From contig CAWDLE010000006.1 of NCBI GenBank assembly GCA_963803085.1, positions 1 to 64,000 on the forward strand: 64,000 nt of DNA. Direction: 5' to 3'. The translations under genes were made by a program, and so were the position numbers. Positions 51,305 to 60,513 of the stretch are shown here, piece by piece; position 1 is the stretch's first letter, and the number at the start of each line of letters is the position of its first letter. The notes under the pieces were generated by a model. That model saw nothing but the letters and a program-made list of their open reading frames with translations. It did no database searches and was not told where the DNA came from. This DNA is from JACVRW01 sp963803085 (GTDB taxonomy: Bacteria > Actinomycetota > Thermoleophilia > Solirubrobacterales > Thermoleophilaceae).

Positions 51305-52003
51305 ATGAGCGTGAATGACCTCGTGCTCGTCCAGGGCATGCACGACACCAAGCTCGCGCTCCGCCGCTGGAACGAGAACCCCATTGCCGTGCTCCGTCCC
51401 TGGGCGGTGCTCAGCACCGTGATCTCCGTCGGGTTGCTGATGGCGGTCTACCTGATCGCGGAGCTCACGCCGCCGGACGCCACTCGCTACGTGATCCCCG
51501 GCGTGACGCAAGAAGCGACGCTCACCGACTACGGGCACGTTCTGTTCCGCAACTCGCTCGTGCTCGCGCTGCACGCGCTCGCGTGTGTGGCGGGCTTCAT
51601 GGCGGGCAGTTCGCTCCCGCTGTCGGCGGCGCATCGCACCGGGCTGTCCAGGTGGGTCCACGAGAAGGCCGGCCCGCTTGCAATCGCCTTCGTCGCCTGC
51701 GCCACGCTCTTCTCGCTCGCCACGCAGGCGTTCGTGATCGGCGGCACCGCCGCCTCGCTCGCGACCCAGCTCGGCAGCAGCCCGGGACACCTCATGCTGG
51801 CGATCACGCCGCATGCACTCCCGGAGCTGATCGCGCTCTTCCTCCCGCTCGCGGCCTGGATGATCGCGAGCCGCCGGGGCGACTGGCACGAGCTGCTCGC
51901 GGCCACGTTCGTCACGGTGGCGATCGCCATCCCGGTGCTGCTCGCCGCCGCGGCGGTCGAGACCTGGGTCACGCCGCAGCTGCTGCTCGACCTCGCGTCC
52001 TGA
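51305..52003 (+). CDS. SpoIIM-like integral membrane protein
   Basis: 232 residues with about five membrane helices. HALACVAGFMAGSSLPLSA and the TPHALPELIALFLPLAAWMI segment resemble the stage II sporulation M (DUF95) family, often membrane partners of a RDD or MoxR gene; none is here. Role unknown; nothing else points to sporulation. ATG 51305 follows TTGGGG. A strong terminator follows. Confidence 0.65.
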   Translation: MSVNDLVLVQGMHDTKLALRRWNENPIAVLRPWAVLSTVISVGLLMAVYLIAELTPPDATRYVIPGVTQEATLTDYGHVLFRNSLVLALHALACVAGFMAGSSLPLSAAHRTGLSRWVHEKAGPLAIAFVACATLFSLATQAFVIGGTAASLATQLGSSPGHLMLAITPHALPELIALFLPLAAWMIASRRGDWHELLAATFVTVAIAIPVLLAAAAVETWVTPQLLLDLAS

Positions 52004-52008
52004 ACGCA

Positions 52009-52036
52009 AACGGGGCGGCCCGAAGGCCGCCCCGTT
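52009..52036. terminator. Perfect 12-base-stem bidirectional terminator
   Basis: AACGGGGCGGCC-CGAA-GGCCGCCCCGTT, a perfect 12-base stem with a CGAA tetraloop between convergent genes (stops at 52003 and 52064). Confidence 0.85.
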
Positions 52037-52063
52037 GGATACGACTTCCGCGCTAGGCGGTCC

Positions 52064-52873
52064 TTAGCACTTCGTCTGCTTCGTCGCCGTGAACGTGGCG
52101 GGCGCCGCCGTGGCGGTCCGCTCCGTCGTGAACGTGGCGCGGGTGGTGCGCTTGTTGCCCTTGCACCCGACCTTGCTGTAGAGGCCAACCTTCTTTCCGT
52201 TGACCGTCTTCACCTTTTTATTGATCGAGGTGACCGACTGGCGGATCGAGTTGTCGATCCCGGTAAGCGGGTGCTTCAGGTTCTGCGGGACGGTGAAACG
52301 GAGGTCGCTGGCAGTCACGCCACCGATCTTCGTCTTGACCCACTTCGCGTTGATCGCTGTGCCGATCGGAAGCGGGCAGCCGACAACGTCGGAGTCGAAG
52401 CTCGGCGGCGCCGGCTGGCCGAAGCTGTCGAGCCGGATCGCCAGGCCGGTACCGAGGTTGTACAGCCTCACCCTGAGGTTGCACGCCGCGCTGTGCTCCA
52501 GAGACTGGTCCGTGGTGGCACCGGCTGCGTTCTTCACGAGGCCGTCGCCGACGAGCGCCTTGCTGCACTTCGAAGGCACGCCGGCCCCGTCATCGAGGTC
52601 CGTGAACGGACACTTCGCGGCGGCCTTGCCGTTGGTCACGAGGCCCTCCGCGCCAATCGCGTACTTCTCGATGACGGTCGCGCGCTTCGTGGCGTCGGAC
52701 TCGCCCACCTGGAAGCCGATCACGAGACCGGTCGGGATGGGCTTCTCCTTGCTGCCCTTGCCCTTCGCGCTCGTAGAAGCCTTGTGGACCTTGTAAGTGT
52801 TTGCGGCGAGAGCGACGCTAGTCACTGCTGCGAGTACGGCAATCGCCAAGGCGGCGATCAAAAGCTTGCGCAT
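52064..52873 (-). CDS. Secreted protein of unknown function
   Basis: 269 residues. Sec signal (MRKLLIAALAIAVLAAVTSV) cleaved near ALAAN. The mature part is Thr/Lys/Ala-rich with six Cys, e.g. AAAKCPFTDLDDGAGVPSKC and SKVGCKGNKRTTRATF, and ends KQTKC. Codon choice is slightly less GC-rich than neighbours. ATG 52873 has GGAGGAGGA directly ahead. I do not recognise the family; similar secreted proteins are common in soil actinobacteria. Confidence 0.75.
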   Translation of the reverse strand: MRKLLIAALAIAVLAAVTSVALAANTYKVHKASTSAKGKGSKEKPIPTGLVIGFQVGESDATKRATVIEKYAIGAEGLVTNGKAAAKCPFTDLDDGAGVPSKCSKALVGDGLVKNAAGATTDQSLEHSAACNLRVRLYNLGTGLAIRLDSFGQPAPPSFDSDVVGCPLPIGTAINAKWVKTKIGGVTASDLRFTVPQNLKHPLTGIDNSIRQSVTSINKKVKTVNGKKVGLYSKVGCKGNKRTTRATFTTERTATAAPATFTATKQTKC

Positions 52874-53007
52874 TCCTCCTCCTAGAGGCCTGAGACTGTT
52901 ATGGGGCAACTGCATGCAGCCCGTGCGAGCACCAGATAGCCAGAGCAGACAGGGCCGATCCACCCTACAACAGCTTTGGGGGCCAAATGTTGCGGCATTC
53001 TGTTGGA

Positions 53008-53787
53008 ATGCGGCCGCCCAAGGAAGCCGAGATCTACGCCCCGGAGTTTCCGGCCGACCTCGAATGGCTGAATGTGGCCTTCCTGCGCATGAACACGCTC
53101 ATGGGCAGGGGTGCGGTTCTGGTCGAGTTCTGGGACTTCGCGCGCATCAACTCGCTGCGCACGCTCCCCTACCTCAAGGAGTGGCATTCGCGCTACGCGG
53201 ACGCCGGCCTGCGGGTGGTCGGGGTGCACACGCCCGGCTACTCGTTCGGGCGCGACCGGGACACGGTCGCCCGTGCCGTCGAGCGGCTCGAGATCGCTTA
53301 CCCGGTCCTGCTCGACCCCGATTTCAGGACTTGGCGCGAGTACGGAAACAAGGGCTGGCCGGGGCGCTACCTGTTCGACCGTTCCGGCAAGTTGGCGGAT
53401 GTCCACTACGGAGAGGGCGAATACGAGGACACCGAGCTCGCCATCGGCGAGTGCCTCGACATCGACGTGGAGCCCATGCAGCCGCTGCGCCCCGAGGACG
53501 TGCCAGGCACGCTGCTCGAGCCGCAGACCGCCGACATCACGCTGCCGGCCGGGCGCGACCGCCTCGAGCTGGTGCGGGACTGGACCGACGGCGAGGACTG
53601 GATCGCCGCCGCCGATGCGGGCGCCGCCGCCAGCTTCGAGTTCACCGCCGGCGCGGCTTACGCAGCGCTGTCAGGCGGCGAGATCGAGCCGGGCCTCTAC
53701 GAGACGGACGGAACCGTCGAGGCGGAATTCCCGGGACTCCGCCTCCACGGGGTGCAGTTCACGCCTGTCCCGCCAGCGCGGTCCTGA
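53008..53787 (+). CDS. Thioredoxin-fold protein lacking the active-site cysteines
   Basis: 259 residues. VLVEFWDFARINSLRTLPYL matches the DipZ/TlpA-type active-site region FWTYxCINCxRTLPYL, but both Cys of CINC are replaced (Arg and Ser). The rest of the fold, GLRVVGVHTPGYSFGRDRDT and WPGRYLFDRSGKLADVHYGE, is kept, followed by a C-terminal beta domain as in DipZ. No membrane segment or signal. It cannot do dithiol chemistry and is probably a binding or structural relative. Convergent with ispH. Confidence 0.8.
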   Translation: MRPPKEAEIYAPEFPADLEWLNVAFLRMNTLMGRGAVLVEFWDFARINSLRTLPYLKEWHSRYADAGLRVVGVHTPGYSFGRDRDTVARAVERLEIAYPVLLDPDFRTWREYGNKGWPGRYLFDRSGKLADVHYGEGEYEDTELAIGECLDIDVEPMQPLRPEDVPGTLLEPQTADITLPAGRDRLELVRDWTDGEDWIAAADAGAAASFEFTAGAAYAALSGGEIEPGLYETDGTVEAEFPGLRLHGVQFTPVPPARS

Positions 53788-54715
53788 TGTCCTTCGGGAG
53801 CATGAAGCGCACGTCCTCCTGGACGACCTCGAACTCCGAGACGTCCGTGGTCCCGCGCTCGCGGAAGAAGGCCACGAGGCGCTGCACCAGCTCCTCGGGC
53901 GCGCTCGCGCCTGAGGAGATGCCGACCACGCGCTTGCCCTCGAGCCACTCCTCCTTCACCTGGCTCTCGTTGTCGATCAGGTGTGACTCGGCGCCGTGGT
54001 CGCGGGCGACCTCCACCAGGCGGTTCGAGTTCGAGGAGTTGCTGGAGCCGATCACGAGCACGAGGTCGCACTCGCGCGCCATCTGGCGGACCGCTAGCTG
54101 GCGGTTCGTCGTGGCGTAACAGATGTCGTCCGACTTCGGCCCGGTGATGTTCGGGAAGCGCTCGCGCAGCCGGCGGATGAGCCGGTCGGTCTCGTCGACG
54201 CTGAGCGTGGTCTGGGTGAGGTAGGCCACTCGGTCTTGATCCTCGAGCACGAGGTTGTCCACGTCCTCCTCGGTCTCCACGAGCACGAAGTGGTCCGGGG
54301 CCTCGCCCATCGTCCCCTCGACCTCCTCGTGGCCCTCGTGGCCGATCAGGACGATCGTGTAGCCCTCGGCGGCGAACTTCTTCGCCTCCACATGCACCTT
54401 GGTCACGAGCGGGCAGGTTGCGTCGATGGTCGTGAGGCGTCGCGTCTCGGCGTTCGCATGCACGGCTGGGGAGACCCCGTGGGCGGAGAAGACGACCGTC
54501 TCCCCCTCCGGTACCTCGGTCTCCTCCTCGACGAAGACGGCGCCGCGCTCGCGCAGCTGCTCCACGACGTGCTTGTTGTGCACGATCTCCTTGCGGACGT
54601 ATACCGGCGGTCCGTACAGCTCGAGCGCGCGCTCGACCGTCTGGACCGCCCGGTCCACGCCCGCGCAGTAGCCGCGCGGGGCGGCGAGCAGGAGTCTCTC
54701 CGGGGTGGCGGCCAT
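53759..54715 (-). CDS. ispH: 4-hydroxy-3-methylbut-2-enyl diphosphate reductase
   Basis: 318 residues, last enzyme of the MEP isoprenoid pathway, a 4Fe-4S reductase giving IPP and DMAPP. The three cluster ligands are C17 (APRGYCAGVDRAV), C101 (TIDATCPLVTKVH) and C199 (SDDICYATTNRQ); SSNSSNSNRLVEVA binds substrate. ATG 54715; TAGCCT ends 8 bases before it, so possibly leaderless. Overlaps the convergent thioredoxin-fold gene by 29 bases. Confidence 0.96.
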   Translation of the reverse strand: MAATPERLLLAAPRGYCAGVDRAVQTVERALELYGPPVYVRKEIVHNKHVVEQLRERGAVFVEEETEVPEGETVVFSAHGVSPAVHANAETRRLTTIDATCPLVTKVHVEAKKFAAEGYTIVLIGHEGHEEVEGTMGEAPDHFVLVETEEDVDNLVLEDQDRVAYLTQTTLSVDETDRLIRRLRERFPNITGPKSDDICYATTNRQLAVRQMARECDLVLVIGSSNSSNSNRLVEVARDHGAESHLIDNESQVKEEWLEGKRVVGISSGASAPEELVQRLVAFFRERGTTDVSEFEVVQEDVRFMLPKDIRTALAGQA

Positions 54716-54739
54716 CGCCGGGGAGGCTAGCGAGCGGCC

Positions 54740-55624
54740 TCAGAGTCCGCGGAGGAACTCGTACATCGTTTCCCCGACCGCATCGACGCTGCGCTCGGAC
54801 ACCGCGGACATGTCGTCGCACCTGCGGTGCCAGCAGGGGAAGTCGAAGTCGATCAGGTCGATCGAGCGCACGCCCTGCCTCAGAAACGGGATGTGGTCGT
54901 CGAGTACTCCGCCCTGGGTCGTGGTGGGGAACACGGCCTCGGCGCCCACCCGCGTCGCCGCCTCGCGCAGCCGCTTCCAGAGGCGCACGTCCGAGTAGCC
55001 CTCGCGCTTGATCGCGAGCTTCTTGTCGCCCACGAAGTCGAGCAGGATCATCGCGCGCGCATCTCGGAAGACGGGCGCGGCGACCTTGCTGCCGCGCAGC
55101 CCGTAGCGCTCGAACTCGGTGTCCGGCACTCCGCGCGGCGCCTCCTCGCCGTCGAAGAAGACGAACTGGATCGTGTGTCGCGGGCGCCTCAGCGTGCGTG
55201 CGAGCTGAAGGGCGACGGCGGTCCCGGAGGCGCCGTCGTTCGCACCCACGAAGCCGTTGAAGTCCTTCGTGTCGTAGTGCGCGCCGACCACGATGTAGCC
55301 GGGCTCGCGGCCGGGCACCGTCCCGATCACGTTGCGCAGGCCGTGCGGCACGTCCTGGAAGCGCCCGCGCGGCACGATGCGCTTGATGAGCTCCGCGAGC
55401 TGGCGCGACTCGGGCGACCCCGCTGGGCGCGGGCCCATCTCCACCTGGCGGCGCAGGAGCCGGAAGGCCGCGGCCCCATCGAAGCGGTTGGCCTTCGCCG
55501 CAGGCGCGGCCTTCCCGTTGGCGGGGTCGTCGTCGACGAACGGCAGGTTGTCCGTGGCCACGAGGGCGACGAGGGTGAGACCGATCGCCACCTGTACCGC
55601 GAGCACGATGCCCAACAGCTTCAC
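54740..55624 (-). CDS. M28-family zinc peptidase / glutaminyl-cyclase-like, membrane-anchored
   Basis: 294 residues. A hydrophobic N-terminus (LGIVLAVQVAIGLTLVALVA) anchors or exports it. M28 metal and catalytic residues: VVGAHYDTKDF, GANDGASGTAVAL, FFDGEEAPRG, LLDFVGD and VLDDHIPFLR. The single EE motif and size fit either an aminopeptidase or a bacterial glutaminyl-peptide cyclotransferase. GTG start with CACAAT 7 bases upstream. Confidence 0.85.
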   Translation of the reverse strand: MKLLGIVLAVQVAIGLTLVALVATDNLPFVDDDPANGKAAPAAKANRFDGAAAFRLLRRQVEMGPRPAGSPESRQLAELIKRIVPRGRFQDVPHGLRNVIGTVPGREPGYIVVGAHYDTKDFNGFVGANDGASGTAVALQLARTLRRPRHTIQFVFFDGEEAPRGVPDTEFERYGLRGSKVAAPVFRDARAMILLDFVGDKKLAIKREGYSDVRLWKRLREAATRVGAEAVFPTTTQGGVLDDHIPFLRQGVRSIDLIDFDFPCWHRRCDDMSAVSERSVDAVGETMYEFLRGL

Positions 55625-55656
55625 AGACCCGATTGTGCCGGGTAGGCTGGGTGGTC

Positions 55657-57141
55657 GTGGCGCAGCAGGGACATAAGGATCGCCTCACGGCGATCGATGC
55701 TTCGTTTTTGCATCAGGAGAAGCAGTCCTCGCACATGCACGTCGGCGCGCTCGCCGTGTTCGAGGGGCCGCCGCCCGCACGTGAGGACTTCTACGAGCAC
55801 CTGGAGGGGCGCCTCGGCCGGGTCCCGCGCTACCGCCAGAAGCTTGCGTTCCCGCCGCTCGAGACCGGCCGGCCGTTCTGGGTCGACGACCCGACCTTCA
55901 ACCTCGACTACCACGTGCGCGACACCGCCCTGCCAAAGCCCGGCAGCGACGACCAGCTTCGCCAGCTCGCGGGGCGGATCTTCTCGCAGCGGCTCGACCG
56001 CTCGAAGCCGCTCTGGGAGATCTGGATCGTGCAGGGCCTCGAGGGCGGCCGCTTCGCGCTGATCTCGAAGACCCACCACGCGCTCGTCGACGGCGTCTCG
56101 GGCGTGGACATCGCAACCGTTCTGTTCGACCTGTCGCCGGTGCCGGCCGAGCCCGAGCCCGAGATAGGGGACCGCTGGCTGCCCGCCCCCGAGCCCTCGG
56201 ACTTCGAGCTGATGGCCGAGGGTGTGGCCGGACTGGCGCGCACGCCGTTCAGCCTGGCCGGGCGTGCGCTCGGCGCGCTTCAGCATCCCGGCGAGACGAT
56301 CGATCGCGTGCGCGAGGCCGCCGAGGGCCTCGGCGAGGTGGTCTGGGCCGGGATGAACCCCGCGCCCGACGTGCCGCTCAACGTGCCGATCGGGCCACAC
56401 CGACGAGTCCGCTGGCTGCAGAACTCCCTGGCCGACTTCAAGGAGATCAAGAACGCGCTCGACGGGACGGTGAACGACGCGGTGCTCGCGGTCGTGGCCG
56501 GGGCGCTCCGCCGCTGGCTGCACGATCGCGGAGTGCGCACCGAGGGCATGGAGCTGCGCGCGCTCGTGCCAGTGTCGATCCGCTCCGACGACGAGCGCGG
56601 CGCGCTCGGCAACCGCATCGCGGCCATGCGCGGGCCGCTGCCCGTGTACGTGGAGGATCCGGTCGAGCGCCTGCGCGTGGTGCAGCAGGGGATGGGCGAG
56701 CTGAAGGAGTCCAAGCAGGCGCTCGGCGCCGAGGTGATCGCCGGGCTCACGGACTTCGCGCCGCCCACGCTGCTCGCCCAGGCCTCGCGGCTCAACTTCT
56801 CGACGAGACTCTTCAACCTGATCGTGACGAACGTGCCGGGACCGCAGTTCCCGCTCTACCTGCTCGGCCGCGAGATGCTGGAGATCGTGCCGATCGCGTT
56901 CCTGCCCGAGAACCACGCGCTGGCGGTTGCAATCATGAGCTACAACGGCAAGGTCGACTTCGGGCTACTCGCCGACTACGACGCCATGCCCGACCTGGAT
57001 TCCTTTGCCGACCACCTCCAGGAGTCGCGCGACGAGCTCCTGGCGGCGGCGCGCAAGGCCGGCAAGGCCAGCGCCCGCTCGAACGGGAGCAAGAAGGACG
57101 TAACTCCCGGCACGGCGAGAAAGAAGACACCAGCCTCCTGA
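55657..57141 (+). CDS. Wax-ester synthase / acyl-CoA:diacylglycerol acyltransferase (WS/DGAT)
   Basis: 494 residues. The acyltransferase motif is KTHHALVDGVSG (HHxxxDG). RLTAIDASFLHQE opens it, LDRSKPLWEIWIVQGLEGGR precedes the motif, and FNLIVTNVPGPQFPLYLLG is the conserved C-terminal block. Makes storage wax esters or triacylglycerol from acyl-CoA. GTG 55657 lies 8 bases after TAGGCT; longer in-frame starts are less likely. A Lys/Ser/Thr-rich tail follows the domain. The next gene starts within its stop. Confidence 0.92.
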   Translation: MAQQGHKDRLTAIDASFLHQEKQSSHMHVGALAVFEGPPPAREDFYEHLEGRLGRVPRYRQKLAFPPLETGRPFWVDDPTFNLDYHVRDTALPKPGSDDQLRQLAGRIFSQRLDRSKPLWEIWIVQGLEGGRFALISKTHHALVDGVSGVDIATVLFDLSPVPAEPEPEIGDRWLPAPEPSDFELMAEGVAGLARTPFSLAGRALGALQHPGETIDRVREAAEGLGEVVWAGMNPAPDVPLNVPIGPHRRVRWLQNSLADFKEIKNALDGTVNDAVLAVVAGALRRWLHDRGVRTEGMELRALVPVSIRSDDERGALGNRIAAMRGPLPVYVEDPVERLRVVQQGMGELKESKQALGAEVIAGLTDFAPPTLLAQASRLNFSTRLFNLIVTNVPGPQFPLYLLGREMLEIVPIAFLPENHALAVAIMSYNGKVDFGLLADYDAMPDLDSFADHLQESRDELLAAARKAGKASARSNGSKKDVTPGTARKKTPAS

Positions 57142-58889
57142 TGCGCCGCGGTCTCGCCGTTCCTCTGGCCCTCGCGGTCGGCTGCCTCATCGTGCCGGCA
57201 GCGCAGGCCGCGCCACCGAGCCCCTTTGGCCATGTCTGCGCGCCCCAGTCGGGCGTGCTGTTCTGCCCGACCTCAATTGACGCCCAGCGAGTCCCGACCT
57301 TCGACGGTGTGCCGCTCGACGTGGACGTGACGCTTCCCGCGAGCGGCGACGGGCCGTTCCCGACGATCGTGATGATGCACGGCTACGGCGGCAGTAAGAC
57401 GTCGTTTGAGGGCACCGGAGGTGAGGCCACCTACAACAACGTGTTTTACGCCCAGCAGGGCTACGCCGTCGTCAACTACTCAGCACGCGGATTCGGCCGC
57501 TCGTGCGGCACGCCGGACTCGCGCACGAGCCCGGGCTGCGACGCCGGTTGGATCCATCTCACAGACCATCGCTATGAGTCGCGCGACACGCAGCACCTGC
57601 TCGGCCTCCTGGTCGACCAGGGTGTGGCGAGGGCCAACGCGCTCGGCGTGACGGGCGTCTCGTACGGCGGCATCCAGAGCCTCAACCTCGCCCGGCTGCG
57701 CAACCGCATCCGGCTGCCCGACGGCTCCTTCCGGCACTGGACGAGCCCGAACGGGAAGCCGCTCAAGATCGCCGCGGCCTACGCGCGCTGGCCCGGCTCG
57801 GACCTCACCAATGCGCTGCAGCCGAACGGCCGCTTCCTCGACTTCCGCACCCCGAAGCCGAACGAGAGCATCACGCCAGGGGGCGTGATGAAGAAGAGCT
57901 ACAACGACGGGCTCTACTTCAGCGGCAACGCGACCGGCTTCTACGCCCCCACGGGTGGCGCTTTCAGCTCCGACATCACGGCGTGGAAGGCGCTCACCGA
58001 CCGGGGCGAGCCCGCCCGCGCTGACGCCCTCGCCGTGGGCAGGGAGCTCACCGGGTTCCACAGCTGGGCGGGCCTCACGGGCTCGAGCGCGGCACTGCTC
58101 GTGCAGAACGGCTGGACCGACGATCTCTTCCCAGCCACCGAGGCGCTGCGCGTGTACCGGACCTTCCACGGGGCGCCCGGCGCGCGTATTTCGCTTCAGC
58201 TCGCGGACCTCGGGCATCCGCGCGGCTCGAACGACCCGGGCCAGAACAGCGCCATGCAGCGGCAGGCCTCCACGTTCTTCGCCGCGTACCTGAAGCGTCA
58301 GGGCGAGGCGCCCGCCCACGGCAGCGTGCTCGCCTACACCCAAACCTGCCCCGGCATCGCGCCCGGCGGGGGCCGCTTCAGGGCCGAGAACTGGGAGCGC
58401 CTGCACCCGAAGACCGCGACCATGCGGCACCGCGGGCCGCTGCGGATGAACTCGCGCGGCGGCAACCCAGCCACCGCCCAGGCGATCGACCCGATCGCTG
58501 GCGGCGGCAAGGCGTGCCGGACCGTCCCCGCCGAGCGCGCAAAGGGCACCGCCGTGATCCAGCGGCGCTTCGCGAAGCCGTTCACGATGCTCGGGTTGCC
58601 GACCGTCCGGGGGCAGATCGTGACAAAGGGCCGTGGCGGGTTCATCGCCGCGCGGCTCTGGGACGTGCATCGCGGCGAGCAGGTGCTCGTCTCGCGCGGC
58701 GTCTACAGGCTCAGGGACAACCAGCGCGGAAATCTGCTCTTCCAGCTGTTCGGAAACGGCTGGCGCTTCGCGCGCGGGCACACCGCGAAGCTCGAACTGC
58801 TCGGCAACGACCCGAACTTCCTGCGTACCAGCAACTTCAAGTTCAGGGTCACGTTCTCGCGTACGCGGGTAGACCTACCGGGCCGGTGA
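57141..58889 (+). CDS. Secreted X-Pro dipeptidyl-peptidase/CocE-type hydrolase
   Basis: 582 residues. Sec signal (RRGLAVPLALAVGCLIVPAA) and alpha/beta hydrolase core: VMMHGYGGSKTSF oxyanion loop, nucleophile Ser in VTGVSYGGIQSLN, acid Asp in NGWTDDLFPA, His in LADLGHPRGSND, then an S15-type C-terminal jelly-roll domain (TMLGLPTVRGQIVT, VYRLRDNQRGN). Substrate may be a peptide or ester. TGATG overlap with the WS/DGAT gene, a link between a lipid synthase and a secreted hydrolase that is probably only positional. Confidence 0.83.
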   Translation: MRRGLAVPLALAVGCLIVPAAQAAPPSPFGHVCAPQSGVLFCPTSIDAQRVPTFDGVPLDVDVTLPASGDGPFPTIVMMHGYGGSKTSFEGTGGEATYNNVFYAQQGYAVVNYSARGFGRSCGTPDSRTSPGCDAGWIHLTDHRYESRDTQHLLGLLVDQGVARANALGVTGVSYGGIQSLNLARLRNRIRLPDGSFRHWTSPNGKPLKIAAAYARWPGSDLTNALQPNGRFLDFRTPKPNESITPGGVMKKSYNDGLYFSGNATGFYAPTGGAFSSDITAWKALTDRGEPARADALAVGRELTGFHSWAGLTGSSAALLVQNGWTDDLFPATEALRVYRTFHGAPGARISLQLADLGHPRGSNDPGQNSAMQRQASTFFAAYLKRQGEAPAHGSVLAYTQTCPGIAPGGGRFRAENWERLHPKTATMRHRGPLRMNSRGGNPATAQAIDPIAGGGKACRTVPAERAKGTAVIQRRFAKPFTMLGLPTVRGQIVTKGRGGFIAARLWDVHRGEQVLVSRGVYRLRDNQRGNLLFQLFGNGWRFARGHTAKLELLGNDPNFLRTSNFKFRVTFSRTRVDLPGR

Positions 58890-59770
58890 CCCAACAGCGC
58901 GCGAACGTCGGAGAGGTGGAGCTGGTCTACGAGACGATCGGCGACCCGGCCGACCCGACGATTCTGCTGGTGATGGGGCTCGGGATGCAGCTGATCCACT
59001 GGGATCTCGAGCTCTGCGAGGGCCTGGCGAAGCGCGGCTTCCAGGTGATCCGCTTCGACAACCGCGACGCGGGGCTCTCCACCAAGATCGACGCCCCGGT
59101 GCCGAACGTGATGAAAGCGATGGCCGGCCTTCCGATCAAGTCGCCCTACCTGCTCAAGGACATGGCGAACGACAGCTTCGGCCTCCTCGACCATCTCGGG
59201 ATCGAACGCGCGCACGTGACCGGGGTCTCGATGGGCGGGATGATCGCCCAGACCATGGCGATCACCCGGCCGGAGCGGGTACTGTCGCTCGGCTCGATGC
59301 TGTCGACAACCGGCGACCGCCGCGTGGGCACTCCGAAGCTGCGCGTCTGGAGCGTGCTGATGCGGCGGGCGCCGCAGGGCCGCGACGCCTACATCGAGTA
59401 CTTCGTGCGCGTGTTCCGGCTGATCGGCTCGCCGCGCTATCCCGTGGACGAGCAGCGCATACGCGAGCAGGCCGCGGAGACGTACGACCGCTGCCACTAC
59501 CCCGCCGGCACGGCTCGCCAGCTCGCGGCGATCCTAGCGTCCGGCTCGCGCACGGCGGCTCTGCGGAAGCTCGACGTCCCGACCGTGGTGGTACACGGCA
59601 CGGACGATCCGCTCGTGCCGTTCCGCGCGGGCGTCGCCACCGCGAAGGCGATCCCAGGGGCCGAGTTCGTGGCGATCCCGGGGATGGGGCACGACCTGCC
59701 CCGCGAGCTGTGGCCGCGCTTCACGGACGCGCTGGTGGCGAACTCGGAGCGGGCGGCGACGCGCGTCTAA
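58886..59770 (+). CDS. Alpha/beta hydrolase
   Basis: 294 residues, no signal. Nucleophile Ser in VTGVSMGGMIAQTMA; LLVMGLGMQLIHWD oxyanion segment; VVVHGTDDPLVPFRAG acid; IPGMGHDLPRELW His. Similar to lipase/esterase or DhaA-like family members, e.g. hydrolases of the aclacinomycin methylesterase group. GTGA overlap with the preceding hydrolase gene. Substrate unknown. Convergent with the lipoate-ligase-like gene, overlapping by 4 bases. Confidence 0.88.
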   Translation: MTQQRANVGEVELVYETIGDPADPTILLVMGLGMQLIHWDLELCEGLAKRGFQVIRFDNRDAGLSTKIDAPVPNVMKAMAGLPIKSPYLLKDMANDSFGLLDHLGIERAHVTGVSMGGMIAQTMAITRPERVLSLGSMLSTTGDRRVGTPKLRVWSVLMRRAPQGRDAYIEYFVRVFRLIGSPRYPVDEQRIREQAAETYDRCHYPAGTARQLAAILASGSRTAALRKLDVPTVVVHGTDDPLVPFRAGVATAKAIPGAEFVAIPGMGHDLPRELWPRFTDALVANSERAATRV

Positions 59771-60513
59771 ACGCGGTGCTCGGGCGCGAGCTCGCGCGCG
59801 AGCGCCAGCGTGGCGTCGTCCAGCTCAGCCTCCACCAGCTCGTAGTCGCGGGCGTACTCGGCGAGCAGCGCCTCTCGCACCTCGCCCCAGCTCGTCCCGG
59901 GGCGCTCGGTCTCCACGGAGCCGGTGACCTCCGGCTCCCACGCGAGCCCGAGCGCGTCGTACACCGGCCGCAGCACGTCGTTTATACGCCCCTCGCCCCG
60001 CACGACGAGGACCACGCCGGTGTGCGACCCGCCGGCCACCACTCGCTGGCCGATCCCCGCGAGCTTCACGGCGCCGCGGGCGTTCACGCTGTAGCGGCCG
60101 GGGCAGTACTCGCCCGGCACCTCCCCCACTCGAGCGTCGACGCCGAGCGTGCGGAGGGCGCCCACCAGCCGCCCTGCGGTGCGCTCGAAGCGCTCGTGGA
60201 TCCCCGCGCGCGGCTCCTCCTCGGGCACGGCGTGGCCGATCTCCATCGTGCCGTCGTGGAAGACCGCGGCACGCCCGCCGGCGAGCCGCAACGTGACGTC
60301 GAAGCGCTGCGCGCGGGCGGCGCTTACCGCCTCTGCATAGCCGTCGGTCACCGCGTCGCGCTTCGCGAAGGCGACGGTGGTGCCGGGCCGCGCGATTCGG
60401 AGGGTCTCCGGGAGCTCGCCGTCCGCCACTCGCAGCATCAGTGCGCGCGAAACCGCGGCGTCGAGCGCCGGGTCGTCTTCGAAGGAGTCGTGGAGAACCT
60501 GGAGCGTCGTCAG
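59767..60513 (-). CDS. Lipoate/biotin protein ligase-like protein, probable CTG start
   Basis: About 248 residues. VSRALMLRVADGELPETLRI, AVTDGYAEAVSAARAQRFDV and VTLRLAGGRAAVFHDGTMEI are in the pattern of BPL/LplA/LipB catalytic domains (LRLAGGRAAVFHDG near the RRxxGGxAVxHxxG motif), and YCPGRYSVNARGAVKLAGIG is the lipoyl-Lys loop. No ATG/GTG/TTG lies near the expected N-terminus; CTG 60513 in a CTGA overlap with the SufT-like gene gives it. Probably lipoate attachment or octanoyl transfer. Confidence 0.78.
   Translation of the reverse strand: MTTLQVLHDSFEDDPALDAAVSRALMLRVADGELPETLRIARPGTTVAFAKRDAVTDGYAEAVSAARAQRFDVTLRLAGGRAAVFHDGTMEIGHAVPEEEPRAGIHERFERTAGRLVGALRTLGVDARVGEVPGEYCPGRYSVNARGAVKLAGIGQRVVAGGSHTGVVLVVRGEGRINDVLRPVYDALGLAWEPEVTGSVETERPGTSWGEVREALLAEYARDYELVEAELDDATLALARELAPEHRV

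Noticed and set aside
52910..52919. 10-base palindrome CTGCATGCAG as an operator
   Set aside because: Short, common restriction-site-like palindrome with no partner copy.
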